DNA of 64,000 nucleotides from Branchiostoma floridae. Taxonomy: Eukaryota; Chordata; Leptocardii; Amphioxiformes; Branchiostomatidae. This document shows, piece after piece, positions 12,601 through 20,349 of the stretch. The stretch's first letter is position 1. Every line of letters begins with the position of its first letter. The stretch is taken from contig NW_023365820.1 in the NCBI RefSeq assembly GCF_000003815.2, forward strand, positions 156,451 to 220,450, given 5' to 3'. A program made the position numbers and the translations under genes. Under the pieces are notes generated by a model. That model saw nothing but the letters and a program-made list of their open reading frames with translations, was not told the origin of the DNA and did no database searches.

Positions 12601-13534
12601 AGCTAGAAAACCAGAGTGTTGACAGTAGTGAACTAGTTACATTTCTAATATAATTTTTTTCAATAGGCTTTGCCGATCCATCCATCGTGCGCCCTCCCGG
12701 ACTTGACCGAGTGGGACTGAACGTTGTTGCTGGTGTGGCAATCGTGACTGGTGGCTACATAGTGATCGTAGCAGGGGGCGTCTTGTTCAGCAAATGGCGT
12801 GCCAGAAATAGGTAACGACTGAATTATTTACTTTCATAAAGACTTGATCTAGTGCAATGAATTGTTTTATTTTGGCGACGCCACAGAGGCGAAGCCTTTT
12901 ATATCTTTCTGGGATTTCAGTAATTGACAGAATCACAACTGACCTCGACATTTTACTATTAATTATCGTCGCTGATTGACTGAATAATTCCTTAGTTTCT
13001 TCATTCCTAAATGTTTTCCTCCCTCCCTTCCTTCCTTTCGTTCCTTCTTCCTTCTTTCCTTCGTTCGTTCGTTCCTTCCTTCCTTCCTTCCTTCCTTCCT
13101 TCCTTCCTTCGTTCCTTCGTTCGTTCCTTCCTTCCTTCCTTCCTTCCTTCCTTCCTTCCTTCCTTCCTCCCTTCCTTCCTTCCTCCCTTCCTTCCTTCCT
13201 CCCTTCCTTCCTTCCTTTGTCCGTTTCTCCCTCCGTCCCTCCCTCGCTCCTTCCTTCCTTCCTTCATTCTTTCATGCATTTATTCTTTCATTCTTTTATT
13301 CCTTCATCCATTCATTCATCCATGCATCCATGCATCCATCCATCCATCCATCCATTCATCCTTCCATTTATTCATTAAATGAACTTAATCAAATGTTTAA
13401 ACACAACTTAAGGGCACAACTAAAAATACTGCTATCTTAGCAATGCCATTTTTTTTTCATTATAGGTAATGAACTTATTTATAATCCACAGGAGAGATAA
13501 AACTACCGAAGATGAAGAAGAAGTGACTACATGA
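3562..13534 (+). CDS. Mini type I membrane protein, gene 2 (three exons, 86 aa)
   Basis: The exons are 3562-3634, 12667-12811 and 13492-13534, total 261 nt including the TGA. Phases match at both joins (phase 1, then phase 2). The product is a signal peptide (MSALQYVLAVFGAILVW, then CGESLSQ), an ectodomain of about 18 residues (GFADPSIVRPPGLDRVGLN), a glycine-rich TM helix and an acidic tail (RDKTTEDEEEVTT). No folded ectodomain is present. A full-length LINE lies in the 9-kb first intron on the opposite strand. It is paralogous to gene 1 at the TM exon, and its first exon resembles the first exons of the large MAM genes in length, phase and the ending SQ-G. Function unknown. I cannot exclude that an additional ectodomain exon was displaced by the LINE, but none is visible in 3635-12666. 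Confidence 0.65.
4060..4150. repeat. Dispersed repeat fragment also seen near 1000-1085
   Basis: The segment GATCAATTAAATCTCACCGG followed by ATATGCAACGTGTAC parallels GATCAAATAAATCTGTGCAG followed by ATATGCAGCTTGTAC near 1048-1083. The shared order of words shows two copies of one dispersed element, probably a LINE 3' fragment. Confidence 0.45.
4325..8086 (-). CDS. LINE ORF2: APE-type endonuclease and reverse transcriptase
   Basis: An open frame of 1253 codons. The N-terminal third is an exonuclease-endonuclease-phosphatase fold with recognisable catalytic blocks: SWNIQG near residue 20, a glutamate in IICVQETW, VLGDLNAR, and a final SDHCHVSF with the Asp-His pair. The middle is a reverse transcriptase: GKASGIDSISNEML, TPIHKSGDKSNADNYRGIAI, FVDMRKAFDSVW with the first catalytic Asp, VRQGCNLSPLLFNLFIND, and SWADDLAL as the YxDD-equivalent box. 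The C-terminus carries a zinc-knuckle-like CPFC...H...C pattern (CX2CX8HX4C). All catalytic residues I looked for are present and no stop interrupts the frame. It would nick target DNA and reverse-transcribe the element's RNA. The ATG at 8086 is the first in frame; a second Met lies nine codons later. Confidence 0.93.
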   Translation of the reverse strand: MCTPIRIRRMPKTSALVFSSWNIQGSCCKKFKDDEFLSYVENSDIICVQETWLDSYVDLDIPGYSFFTSSRIRSKGAKRNSGGVAVIFKSLYRRGISKLVSSTVDTVWCKFDKQFFGLENDLYLCNAYIPPESSSKSSNESPFEILSNDICKYSNLGDIVVLGDLNARTGQLIENHFDTFTFDNPITDGLCFTKNRQNRDIKVNNYGKTLIDLCSAADLTILNGRFAGDLKGDFTCYHYNGSSVVDYCIVRNSLLSDVQYVNVSPISEFSDHCHVSFSLSTNYSAHFQKATNQIKPKPTAFIWTDESKSIYKSILDSRDTISKFQNFCQTSFCSTEKSVTNFTELLLDVAKKSLKTKPNKQTKKPAQSGKKNKVWFDQCCWSSRQRLKRLSLALKKEPWLKEIRSKYFTALRDYKKLIKQRKQKYNSDLLAKLEEFNKNNPKEFWSLLKYLDKEISGKHNKNTCDPNITSEEWIHHFTSLNNLINDSSFDTVFEKTVTEYLNQLDDHTPNPLDFPFTPVEVLNGLKLLKTGKASGIDSISNEMLKYGAKHLCQPLVSLFNTILDKGTFPSNWNTSILTPIHKSGDKSNADNYRGIAISSCLSKLFTLILNNRLQNFAERNKLLDDTQFGFRKRCRTSDNVFILKSLIDKYTKKKGGKLFVCFVDMRKAFDSVWRDGLFYKLHKCGIGGNFFNIIKSMYNDVNYAVRLDNGLSNSFPSVCGVRQGCNLSPLLFNLFINDISECFDPTKCDPAVLTSKSLNCLSWADDLALISSSKQGLQHCIDCLENYCKKWKLSVNVSKTKVVVFGKSSSKNNKDRFHIYGKNIEITDSYTYLGIPFTFSGKFKTARKYLKTKAMRALFKLKALLLSNKDISINLGKNLFDKFVKPIFMYCSEITCFDRFSKSIRIIVSHTNNICEPSSKVFSTLLKKLNIQDNFPATIRKTTSSALNTTYVVCLERNTDKEILLRHANSHILRDNGFQIINLDSNQQIPEFDIIDMRFQKFLLGIHAKASNDGVRGELGTFPARIDAEMQLVKYWHRLVNLPEDALLREAYNTVSFGEHDWIVHVKNILNYQGFGHIWLNPRSYHIDTITTQLRQRLQDIYVQNWHSSIRNNSKLSSLSTLNKHYKQENYISTIKSLDVRRAITQLRIGCHKLNIETGRFQKIPIDQRVCPFCPELIEDEYHFMVVCPKYSDIRNSLYRRLSFCTQGFIPMDLKCKFRYIMTCDNPCMADIGKYIKEGFDIRNSPSDCKSLQ
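8262..10676 (-). CDS. LINE ORF1: coiled coil plus SGNH/esterase-like domain
   Basis: An open frame of 804 codons upstream of ORF2 on the same strand. The N-terminal part has a basic, Trp-containing segment around residues 50-150. A long charged helix rich in Glu/Lys (about 265-410) is a probable coiled coil for trimer or RNP assembly. At about residue 500 an SGNH-hydrolase pattern begins: IFSDSLF carries the nucleophile Ser, HVGSNDL is the block III G-x-N, and LPDQIHLDP is the D-x-x-H block V. Esterase-type ORF1 proteins are known from CR1/L2-group LINEs. The C-terminal 130 residues are Pro/Thr/Arg-rich and look disordered, with an internal repeat around TTGSR. It is predicted to bind LINE RNA; the role of the esterase is unresolved. 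Confidence 0.88.
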   Translation of the reverse strand: MGAESKTPKGKTPTTKPWNINLSKVPLDETLAFDYEDVEKSRLCGVKLRTSQLDKWIQLHKDNFDKNFEDHKGTTVTWKSTQGTTSLSVNFSSATKTGKSLLSVHFYHKKNGLMVQGQRTKWWVDLLYPELKNNVTMLDKRTRASAKDGVQRVRDAVNSFQTISTEQPLPKTPCPSNVTETPTMPKSTAPRTLEGLETPTGSSFTEQLQQDFVNGAQSAGDAITGDSRDPPVTSGVTSETNESSDTRNVTLTGTSNSPVEVYLERVISVEKSIKASDSAFNDLQKQYVDTIGKLNAFRDELIAKEKEREKAHMKSLNAISTQIEAAQKALESHIRKATAKLQTDLNNSRKDMTLQKEKLMKEKSEAKQEISIERNLWKERLHSMSLKVDDLAASNADLQDIITKQDSEIQVLVDRYKDLEQMFATCHCGVTHSLHDNKAPSSHNNDRSTSHDNGFTPVNKKHNKQTIVPDDQTPAVCTNMPQSVNNHVRSENAGVEIRIFSDSLFRDVDPDRAFKANHTKIHRSSTISAAVDNISNIKDSTTKTVILHVGSNDLDNSKGHSDSVHKTLRNTDRLLEATKKSFPNARVAVSQVLQRGPNQRSTLNENIKSYNQEVLKLSRNSGFTYIKHRKLTQDRHLYLPDQIHLDPRSGTKLLVADVKRTLNASPPTPTAGPPQLPTPRPQRGYRSSDQHAHPRPQTAATKRDNAIPTRDWFKNSVNAIPLGSRKPVSPASLTSNRNPTTGSRPGGTQQVVTSPITTGSRSNGTLQVPTSPIATLQLRPTKQTVLQWKQIGKRFRKAWDILTS
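10849..10860 (-). promoter_or_regulatory. YY1-like site near the LINE 5' end
   Basis: On the minus strand the element reads ATCAAGATGGCGGACGG starting about 10 nt from its 5' terminus. AAGATGGCGGC is the YY1 core, and in mammalian L1 such a site near the first bases positions transcription start. Function here is inferred from position and sequence only. Confidence 0.5.
10882..12481. other. Intron 1 of mini gene 2, left of the SINE
   Basis: No coding exon is supported. It holds a G run near 11071-11087, a TTTAC microsatellite near 11450-11470, and a LINE 3'-UTR-like stretch around 11800-11910 (ACCGGGAAGGACCACTACCC and GTGTGGCTCTTCTCGG). Some TE-derived sequence near 11460-11600 (CCCATGTGGGACATAAGG) is also visible. 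Confidence 0.5.
12482..12600 (-). repeat. tRNA-derived SINE head
   Basis: On the minus strand the sequence reads TGTGGTTTAGTGGTCATAAG, an A-box-like stretch, followed about 55 nt later by GGTCGTAGGTTCGATTCCCC, a near-consensus B box. A and B box spacing is larger than in most tRNA genes and no clean cloverleaf forms, so a tRNA-derived SINE is the better reading. Confidence 0.55.
12667..12811 (+). CDS. Transmembrane exon of mini gene 2
   Basis: The acceptor is CAATAG at 12661-12666 after a T-rich tract; the donor is GTAACG at 12812. The ectodomain stub FADPSIVRPPGLD is followed by the helix VVAGVAIVTGGYIVIVAGGV. It is the closest match to exon 1684-1831. Confidence 0.75.
13011..13375. repeat. 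Long TTCC/CTTC microsatellite grading into CATC
   Basis: From 13011 to about 13265 the sequence is almost pure CCTT repeats with GTTC interruptions, then ATTC and CATC repeats to about 13370. It lies in the last intron of mini gene 2. It creates open frames of Phe/Leu/Pro/Ser and Lys/Glu/Gly on opposite strands that are not genes. Confidence 0.95.
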
Positions 13535-15233
13535 TGTCATAAAGATCACCAACCCTGTGGAACTGAGAACAACAGAGGTCGATCAAAAACAGTTTAAGAT
13601 ATGCTTCTGATAATACATACTCAATGAGTACGGATGGTTTAGTCCACTTAAAGCTTTGCTTTGCTGAGCGCACTATTGTACAGTTTTATTGTACGTTACC
13701 TATAGTGAATACATCTGCAAATGGGAGTATGTTTTCTATTGATATTCCATTTCAATTAATAAATGAATGAAATAAACAAATTTCAATGGACTATACAGAT
13801 TTTGATACTCGTATGTATGTAGATTGGAATAGGAAATAATTTACGCTCATATTAGTTATTTCACGAATGAAATGCAAAGTCATTAAAGCAGTTTAAAGTG
13901 CATGCATGCCGGTGCCACCTAAAACGACGAAACAGATCTGAACCCCTAGCGGATTGCTTTGTTACTGCTGCTAAAACTACAGATGCCCAGGTGGATACAA
14001 ATTTATTGTGTATCAGAAATGTGCATGTAAACAATTACAATTGCGTTGAAAAAGATTATTTTCTATAGACCATATGTTCATTAAGGTTAATGAAACATGG
14101 AACAGTGTTTATCGCGTTTTAATATTCTTGTTATTATTTCTTTATAATATCAAATAGGCTTAGCTTATTAAAGTATCGCAAAATGGTTACTAATGTCATG
14201 CAAATGCCAAAGTAAATTCTAGAAGTCAAAGAAGACTATCATATCAAACAAAAATAAATAATTTTCTGTTCAGTTAATACCTGTGTCTTTTATTTTTAGT
14301 TTGTTCTACCTTTCTAACCACTAAGATTTCATAAAGAGTTTCTAGCAACGCTTTCAATCAAACACTCAAATTCTGTTTTAGGCCTCATGTGGGTAGGAGT
14401 CATCGAATCACCATTGCCTTGTATCACAACAACACATGCTACACCCTAGCAAACATTAATTCTATCTCTCCACACCCCTACAAAAACGTAAAATGGAACA
14501 GCCCTAATTCAAAGATGACATATTAAATAGGCTATGATCACAAAACGCCCCTCAGCATTGTTCTATTACTAAGTAACAACAAAGAGGTCCTGTTAACACT
14601 AGATAACTTTTTAACCCAAAACAAACATCTAGCCAAACGCCCAGTATTATATGGTGTGGCACTCTTTTAAGTTCTCATAGATTCTCATAGAGTTAGAGGC
14701 AAAACTTTAGGCAATATTAATGTATAATAAATGTTCTTTAAAGGAAACGTATTTTTTTTCATTGCAAGCTTGTACACAGAATGACAAAGCTTTTTTTGCC
14801 AAAAATATGCATGTTGGTCTAACTACCTCGTTCTTTGTAACAATGACGCCATATATGTACTCCGCCCATTTGCTCATGACTAATATGTCACCAACATAGC
14901 CTCGTATACAGGTTTTGAAAAGGGGCCTGTACAAAACGCCTTTCTCTGTCATTCATATAAACCCCCGTAGTTTGCAGCCATAGCCAAAAAATGACCACAA
15001 TAGAATCAATCTTTTTGATATTCGTCTATTTTTTAGCCAATAAAACAGTATTTTCTGATGTAGCGTTGTTTGCGCACCCCTTAGTAACGCCTGTGCATAT
15101 AGGCTACATTCTAATCAAACATACACCAGAGGGGAAAAAAGCCCGAGAGTGCAAACCTGACAGAAGAAGCTAAGACTCAACTTGGTACTATCAACTTTAA
15201 CATTGTAATACCAAGATCGTAATCTCCGTAAAG
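13535..15233. other. 3' UTR of mini gene 2 and intergenic DNA
   Basis: Two overlapping AATAAA hexamers at 13758-13763 and 13771-13776, about 230 nt after the stop, are the likely polyadenylation signal of mini gene 2. The remainder up to 15233 is AT-rich and shows no exon I can support. Confidence 0.55.
13758..13776 (+). promoter_or_regulatory. Polyadenylation signals of mini gene 2
   Basis: AATAAATGAATGAAATAAAC contains two AATAAA hexamers at a suitable distance downstream of the stop at 13534. Confidence 0.5.
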
Positions 15234-16595
15234 ATGTTTCCTGTGCAAGAGTTTAACACCAGGAGGCTTCTGATTGTGCTTGTGTTTGGAATGATGTGGA
15301 CATTTTCAACACAACAAGGTAAGAGAAAAACATTGCATCAGAAAACGGAATAGAGAGAGGTTTTTGCTTCAAGTACTTGTCTAGTGTTACAGTAAAATTG
15401 ATTCAAATCATAGTGTTTGTCAGTTTAACGACTATAAAACATTACAAAGCGACTGTTTTAAATCTGTTTTGTTTAAAGAATACGGATAGTAATCATTTTA
15501 CCGGTTGTGTGTTATGTTTACTTCAGGTATACACTATTTAAGCTGTTACTTTCCAAATTCATTGTCAAGAAATGGAAACTTAAACTAAGATTCAAAGACA
15601 GTTCGCCTAATGTCATCCTCGTAAATTCGGCTTGCTTTTCTTTGATATTTTGATTGTGATACGTGTATACTGTTGTAAACAAAGATTCGAAAGAAGATTG
15701 GCTCCGCTGAAGGTAAAACATGTTGAACTCAAGTATATTGTGATTAACAGAGGTGTCAAACAGAAAATGTTATATGTTCAATCATTTTGTTTAGAACTTC
15801 ATGAATTTCTTATTACTTTTCCAATTTTTGTGTGTAGTTTTACTTAGTTGCTGTGTGCCACGCCACATGTAAACAAACCGACACAAGGAGATATTCAGAA
15901 TGTCTAGGGGACTGTTTATTCAGCACAAAAATATAACACTTATGACAGAAATTTGTGTCTTTATCATGACAGAAGTTGATAGGGAACAAGGCCCTCTCGG
16001 ACTGAAGCGTACGGAGTTTAACGTTGTTGTCGGCTCGGCGGCTGTCATAGGCGTCGTCCTCCTAGCGGTCATCGTCGTCACATGCAGGAGCGTATACGTC
16101 AAGAACAAAAATGGCGGCGACCGGTAAGGGGGGAGGGGGGCAACATTTGTATTAGTAGTGTACTTTGTTTTTGGGTTATAAACCATTTTGGGGGATGTTA
16201 ATTGTTGTCCTGATATAAATTTTCACACTATGAATGAACCGTCAATATAAATTCTAAAAAAAATACGGGAAAAATATGATAAAGAATATGGAATGATCAT
16301 GACAAAAATCAGTAAGAAAGGAGGTATATACTTTATATACACTTACATATTACAAGTGATCCGAATGATACAACTGGTTAACAATGGGAAATAGATTGAA
16401 GTAATACTACTGTTTTAAGATAAATTCATCACAATCTATTAGTTGCTAGCCAAATATGGTGTTTGGGGGCTGAGAAATGTCTTGTGTACTTTTCATGACC
16501 TCATCGCAATGTTTTTGTTTACTCTGTACACAATGACTGTATGTCTCATCGCTGTACTTTTCCGTTGTTTCAGGGAGGCATCAACACACCTTTGA
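15234..16595 (+). CDS. Mini type I membrane protein, gene 3 (three exons, 85 aa)
   Basis: The exons are 15234-15318, 15973-16123 and 16574-16595, total 258 nt with the TGA at 16593-16595. Joins are phase 1 and phase 2, identical to gene 2. The signal peptide is MFPVQEFNTRRLLIVLVFGM, continuing MWTFSTQQ; it resembles the signal peptides of MAM genes A and B (LxLVF...WT.S.QQ). The ectodomain is about 17 residues (EVDREQGPLGLKRTEFN), the TM helix VVVGSAAVIGVVLLAVIVV, and the tail ends NKNGGDREASTHL. It is the most diverged of the three minis at the TM exon but keeps the GL...NVVVG core. It lies about 3.7 kb upstream of gene A on the same strand. Function unknown. Confidence 0.68.
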
Positions 16596-16849
16596 AGGGA
16601 ACGGATTTCAAGACGCACAACGATTCACAAAAAAAACACACAAAGATGTTTAAGTATTGAAGGAGGATAAACAATTTCTCGTTTTAAAGTTTCCACCAGA
16701 ATCCTCTAGATAGTGATGAAGCCTTCGTTTTCTTGAGCATCTAACATACAGATTTTAAAGATTTAAAAGCAAATAGAAGCAGTAGAAATTTACAAGTTCC
16801 TATGATATACAAATATTTAATTTCAAAATAGCAACCATTTAGGTACTTA
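16596..16849. other. 3' UTR and flank of mini gene 3
   Basis: AT-rich sequence after the gene 3 stop; no exon seen. Confidence 0.4.
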
Positions 16850-17216
16850 GGCCACACCGATTTAATTTCTTGGTTCACGGATTCGCTCGCTCCTATTTTT
16901 TGGGAAAAAAAATAAAAATAAAAATTACCACTCTGCAAATTTTCACCATTAATGAAACCATTCACCAACTTTCTGGTGTAGCAAATTGGCCTTTATATTA
17001 TAAGCTCCTTAAAGTGTGGGTACAGGTGCTGTTATTGTACGAAAATAGTGTTTTTGTACTTTTTTCAAGCTGAAAACTTTTTTTCTTTATGTTTTGGATT
17101 AGCCGTTACCTTTACCGCAACCATTTTACAATTTTTATTTTTATTTTTATTTCGCCCTCTCGCTCCATATTTTTTATGAAAAAATCCGTGAACCAAGAAA
17201 TTAAATTGGTGTGGCC
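16850..17216. mobile_element. Harbinger-type MITE with TTA target duplication
   Basis: Terminal inverted repeats of about 34 bp: GGCCACACCGATTTAATTTC at the left, continuing TTGGTTCACGGATT, and its reverse complement with one mismatch at the right. The flanks are TTA on both sides (ACTTA before, CCTTAT after), the 3-bp duplication typical of PIF/Harbinger elements. There is no transposase inside. A related single terminus is found at 38636. Confidence 0.75.
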
Positions 17217-17884
17217 TTATATATAAAATTGATATGCTAGATTGCTAAAGATAGCAATAACAATGCAGTTTATTGCATATACATAAGATAGCTGAAATGA
17301 CAAATCTTATAGCCACGCTACACAGTTAAACAACACTCATTTGTTACAGAATGTATAGAAAAGTATCAACTACCTTATAGTATTTAATGTGTTTTATTGG
17401 GTATGCTATAGTACCTTGGAGCTGTTCATATAGTACTTTGGTAGGAACACGTAGTAATACGTAATATCAGTATTGAGCACTAATGTAGTAATACATAATG
17501 TTTACTTCTATGTCCACCACTTATATTACAGGGGTGTTTTGTAATCTGGATACATCTTGCCAAAATGATTTGTGATGTTTTCTAACCAATATCTGAATCA
17601 CCGTATCTAGCCAAGTAATACAAATAGTGTAAAATAATTATACGACAATGGTATGTGAAGTCAATAAATATCGGCTTAATAGATATGATTCTGATATTAC
17701 ATTTATGACTGAAAAAGAAGCACACATAAATGCCAAATCTATAATGAATTTTGCAATATAGAGTGAAACGTAATTTATTTGCACTATAAACTATGTTCGT
17801 TAGCAGGAAATAGACTGCCATTAGATTCTTTTCTGAATAAATTTCAAAGAAATTGTCTATGAATATTTTATATCGTGACCAAAA
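17217..17884. other. Intergenic DNA between MITE and RTE remnant
   Basis: AT-rich with no recognisable exon or repeat. Confidence 0.4.
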
Positions 17885-18084
17885 GTCCAGAGCAGCGAGT
17901 CAGTGCCTTCAATCGGTCGCCGATATCACTACAATAACAAACAACGGCTAATGGGAGACCATCACGGCCAGATCACCCCCAGGCAGCTTCACCAACTCGC
18001 TGCCGATAGGCGGAACTGGAGAAGGCTTGCAGTCGCCTGCTCTGCAGCCGAAGGATGATGATGATGATGATGACAATAACAAAT
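17885..18084 (+). mobile_element. RTE-like LINE 3' end
   Basis: A short frame translates as GQITPRQLHQLAADRRNWRR followed by LAVACSAAEG and a stop, the usual C-terminal signature of RTE-type reverse-transcriptase ORFs. It is followed immediately by a GAT repeat (18053-18079), the usual RTE tail. The element is strongly 5'-truncated. Confidence 0.7.
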
Positions 18085-20261
18085 TCTGTTACCTATATTT
18101 AAAACCAACATTGCTCAAAATCATTTGTTCTTCTTTGAACACTGCCACAGCACGATTCGATGTTGGACTTGAAAGTACATTGACTTAACGATATAGTTAG
18201 AAATGACGTTGCAAATAAGCTAAACGTAGCAAAGCCTTTCATGAAATGAATTGAAATAAGATCAAATTTTCACGAAATTATCACTGTGGTGTATTCCTTG
18301 TTTTCACTGTGCCATGACCTAGCTATGGTATACCAGGAATACCACAATCGACAAGAAAGTGGCCACATGAAAACGTGAAAAAAATATTATGATAATTCAT
18401 GTTTCATTACCAAATGCACTGGCCTTTTTCATTTTTGCTGGACTTTTATTTAGAAGCACATTTATTGTGATGAAAAACATAGCGATTTTATAAGTAAATC
18501 TGTTTTATAGCTATTAGATTTGGATTGTCGTCGATCTGATGCAACTCAAATGTTAGGATCCCGCGATCCTGACTGTCACAATTAAACGTTCGACCATACG
18601 TACCAATTAAACGTACCAAAGAGTACGACATAGCTGCAGGTCCGTCACACATTTCTACGTATACGTTCTGACGGAGGTGGGCGTGGCAATGGGATTGGTC
18701 TAATTGGTGATTGATTTAAGAACATTTACGTCATTTCCTAGATACACCCACAGTTTGCTAATTATGTGATGACCTTAGGAAAGGGTATCAAAGCACGTAA
18801 GGTTTAGCAAAGTTCAACCAAACGGTAGAGGTGGTCTAGTACTACAAATAAAGCTACGTACAGCGCGTTGCGTACATTTGACAAGAATTTGAACGTTTAT
18901 GTAGTATTGCTGAAGAAAAGGAATAATGGAACTTGGTTACGTACTGCTTTCAAACCAAAGAAGTAAATTATCATATCAAACAATTATAATGAATGTAAAA
19001 GTCGTTGTGATTCTATACATATGCTTGTGTGATGCATTTATAAATTGCCTTAATTGGGCAAACAACTATTCAAAGAACTCAACACAGCTACCCAATATCA
19101 TTCTACAAATTACAAAAAAAAAAACCGTATAGATTCTACATAAAGAATAAAACATGTTGGTAAATATATGTAACACATGGGTTGAGTACCAACGAATAGT
19201 TGACAGATACATGATATACAATTTCAAAGTAACAGAAGAATTGTATTCCACTTAAAGTAAACTAAGTAGACTTCTTTTAGCTTCTTAGTGATGATAAAAA
19301 CGTATTACTACTAAGTGAGTGACAATTGAAGGTAGTAAGTATGACATATACACAGATGTACAATATTGATACAGGCTGTATGGATGAAAACTCTCAAGTT
19401 TTTAAACTAGCAATGTCATTAGTTAGGTCAGTAAACCACAATATAGGTGGACTCTCACTGCACTTTGGGCACCGGTGCGACTTCGTAGATGACTCAACGA
19501 ATTTCAGAGATAACGAATTTTCTTCTTTTTGTGTATTTTGTTGTCTTCTAAGTCATACATTTATGTATTACGCAATATCTAGATTATTAAAAAAAATCGT
19601 GAACATAACATAACAAAACAGTGCCGCAGTGAACGAACCCCGCAGTGCCACACCGGTGCCAAAAGTGCAGTGAGAGTCCACCTTATGTAGTACGGAGCGT
19701 GCGCTATCGGGATTTTCGTTACCGGGCTACGAGATAATGCACGTGTTTGTTCTGAACCATATCCGCTGTGTGTGAAGGTGTGGTTTTTGGGGGTGGGGTG
19801 ACTTAAGGATTACTTCGAGGTCTAAAGGTCTTTAACTGAATGAATGGTAACCTCGATTCGAGGACATCTGCTCAGGCTTTTGTTATATTGCTCTAAGATA
19901 TGGCAAAAATAGCCACGAAATCCAGTCACTAACATTTTAATTTTGACCCTCTCTACGAAAAGAAAAAAGTCATTGTCACAAGTTTCATTGTATAGCCTAC
20001 TTACCAGGCAATTGGTTAGGGCTCATAAATGCATAGTTACCGAAGAATTTTGGGCTTAGGTTGAAGCAGAGAAGCCTGGAGAGCAAGACTTTAGTGGCGT
20101 GATCTTAAAAAGTCAACAAAAAGGGCGGGTTTACTTGTATATATGAGTTGCCTTGCGATAAAGTCACTTAAAGTAGATACAACCAAGACGTGGATGCGTT
20201 TCTCAATGGTGGTTTGAACTATTTTGTGAAGTAAAGAAAATAACAAATTGGATTCATAAAG
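18085..20261. other. Upstream flank of MAM gene A
   Basis: No exon supported. About 18660-18760 has a cluster of promoter-like words: GGTGGGCGTGGC (Sp1/KLF-like), two inverted CCAAT boxes (GGGATTGGTC, TAATTGGTG) and TTACGTCATTT (CRE-like). It could be the promoter of gene A with an untranslated first exon, but no TATA box or start is evident. Confidence 0.35.
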
Positions 20262-20349
20262 ATGTGTTGGACTGTTTTCTTGAGGAATGTGAACTGTGTG
20301 ATGCTGGGACTGGTGTTTGCCCATCTGTGGACCTTATCTATGCAGCAAG
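20262..20349 (+). CDS. Gene A signal-peptide exon
   Basis: The ATG at 20262 starts [20 protein letters not shown], continuing HLWTLSMQQ, ending phase 1 before GTAAGA. Its length of 88 nt equals the signal exon of gene B (54623-54710), and the sequence is alike (LGL.FA..WT.S.QQ). Confidence 0.82.

Noticed and set aside
13007-13382. Long open frames on both strands over the TTCC tract
   Set aside because: They are a direct result of the 4-bp microsatellite, with monotonous Phe/Leu/Pro/Ser or Lys/Glu/Gly composition.
15900-16127. Stand-alone 75-codon gene starting at 15900
   Set aside because: The coding part is the TM exon 15973-16123 of mini gene 3, with acceptor and donor sites and matching phases to a signal exon upstream; the upstream ATG is in the intron.
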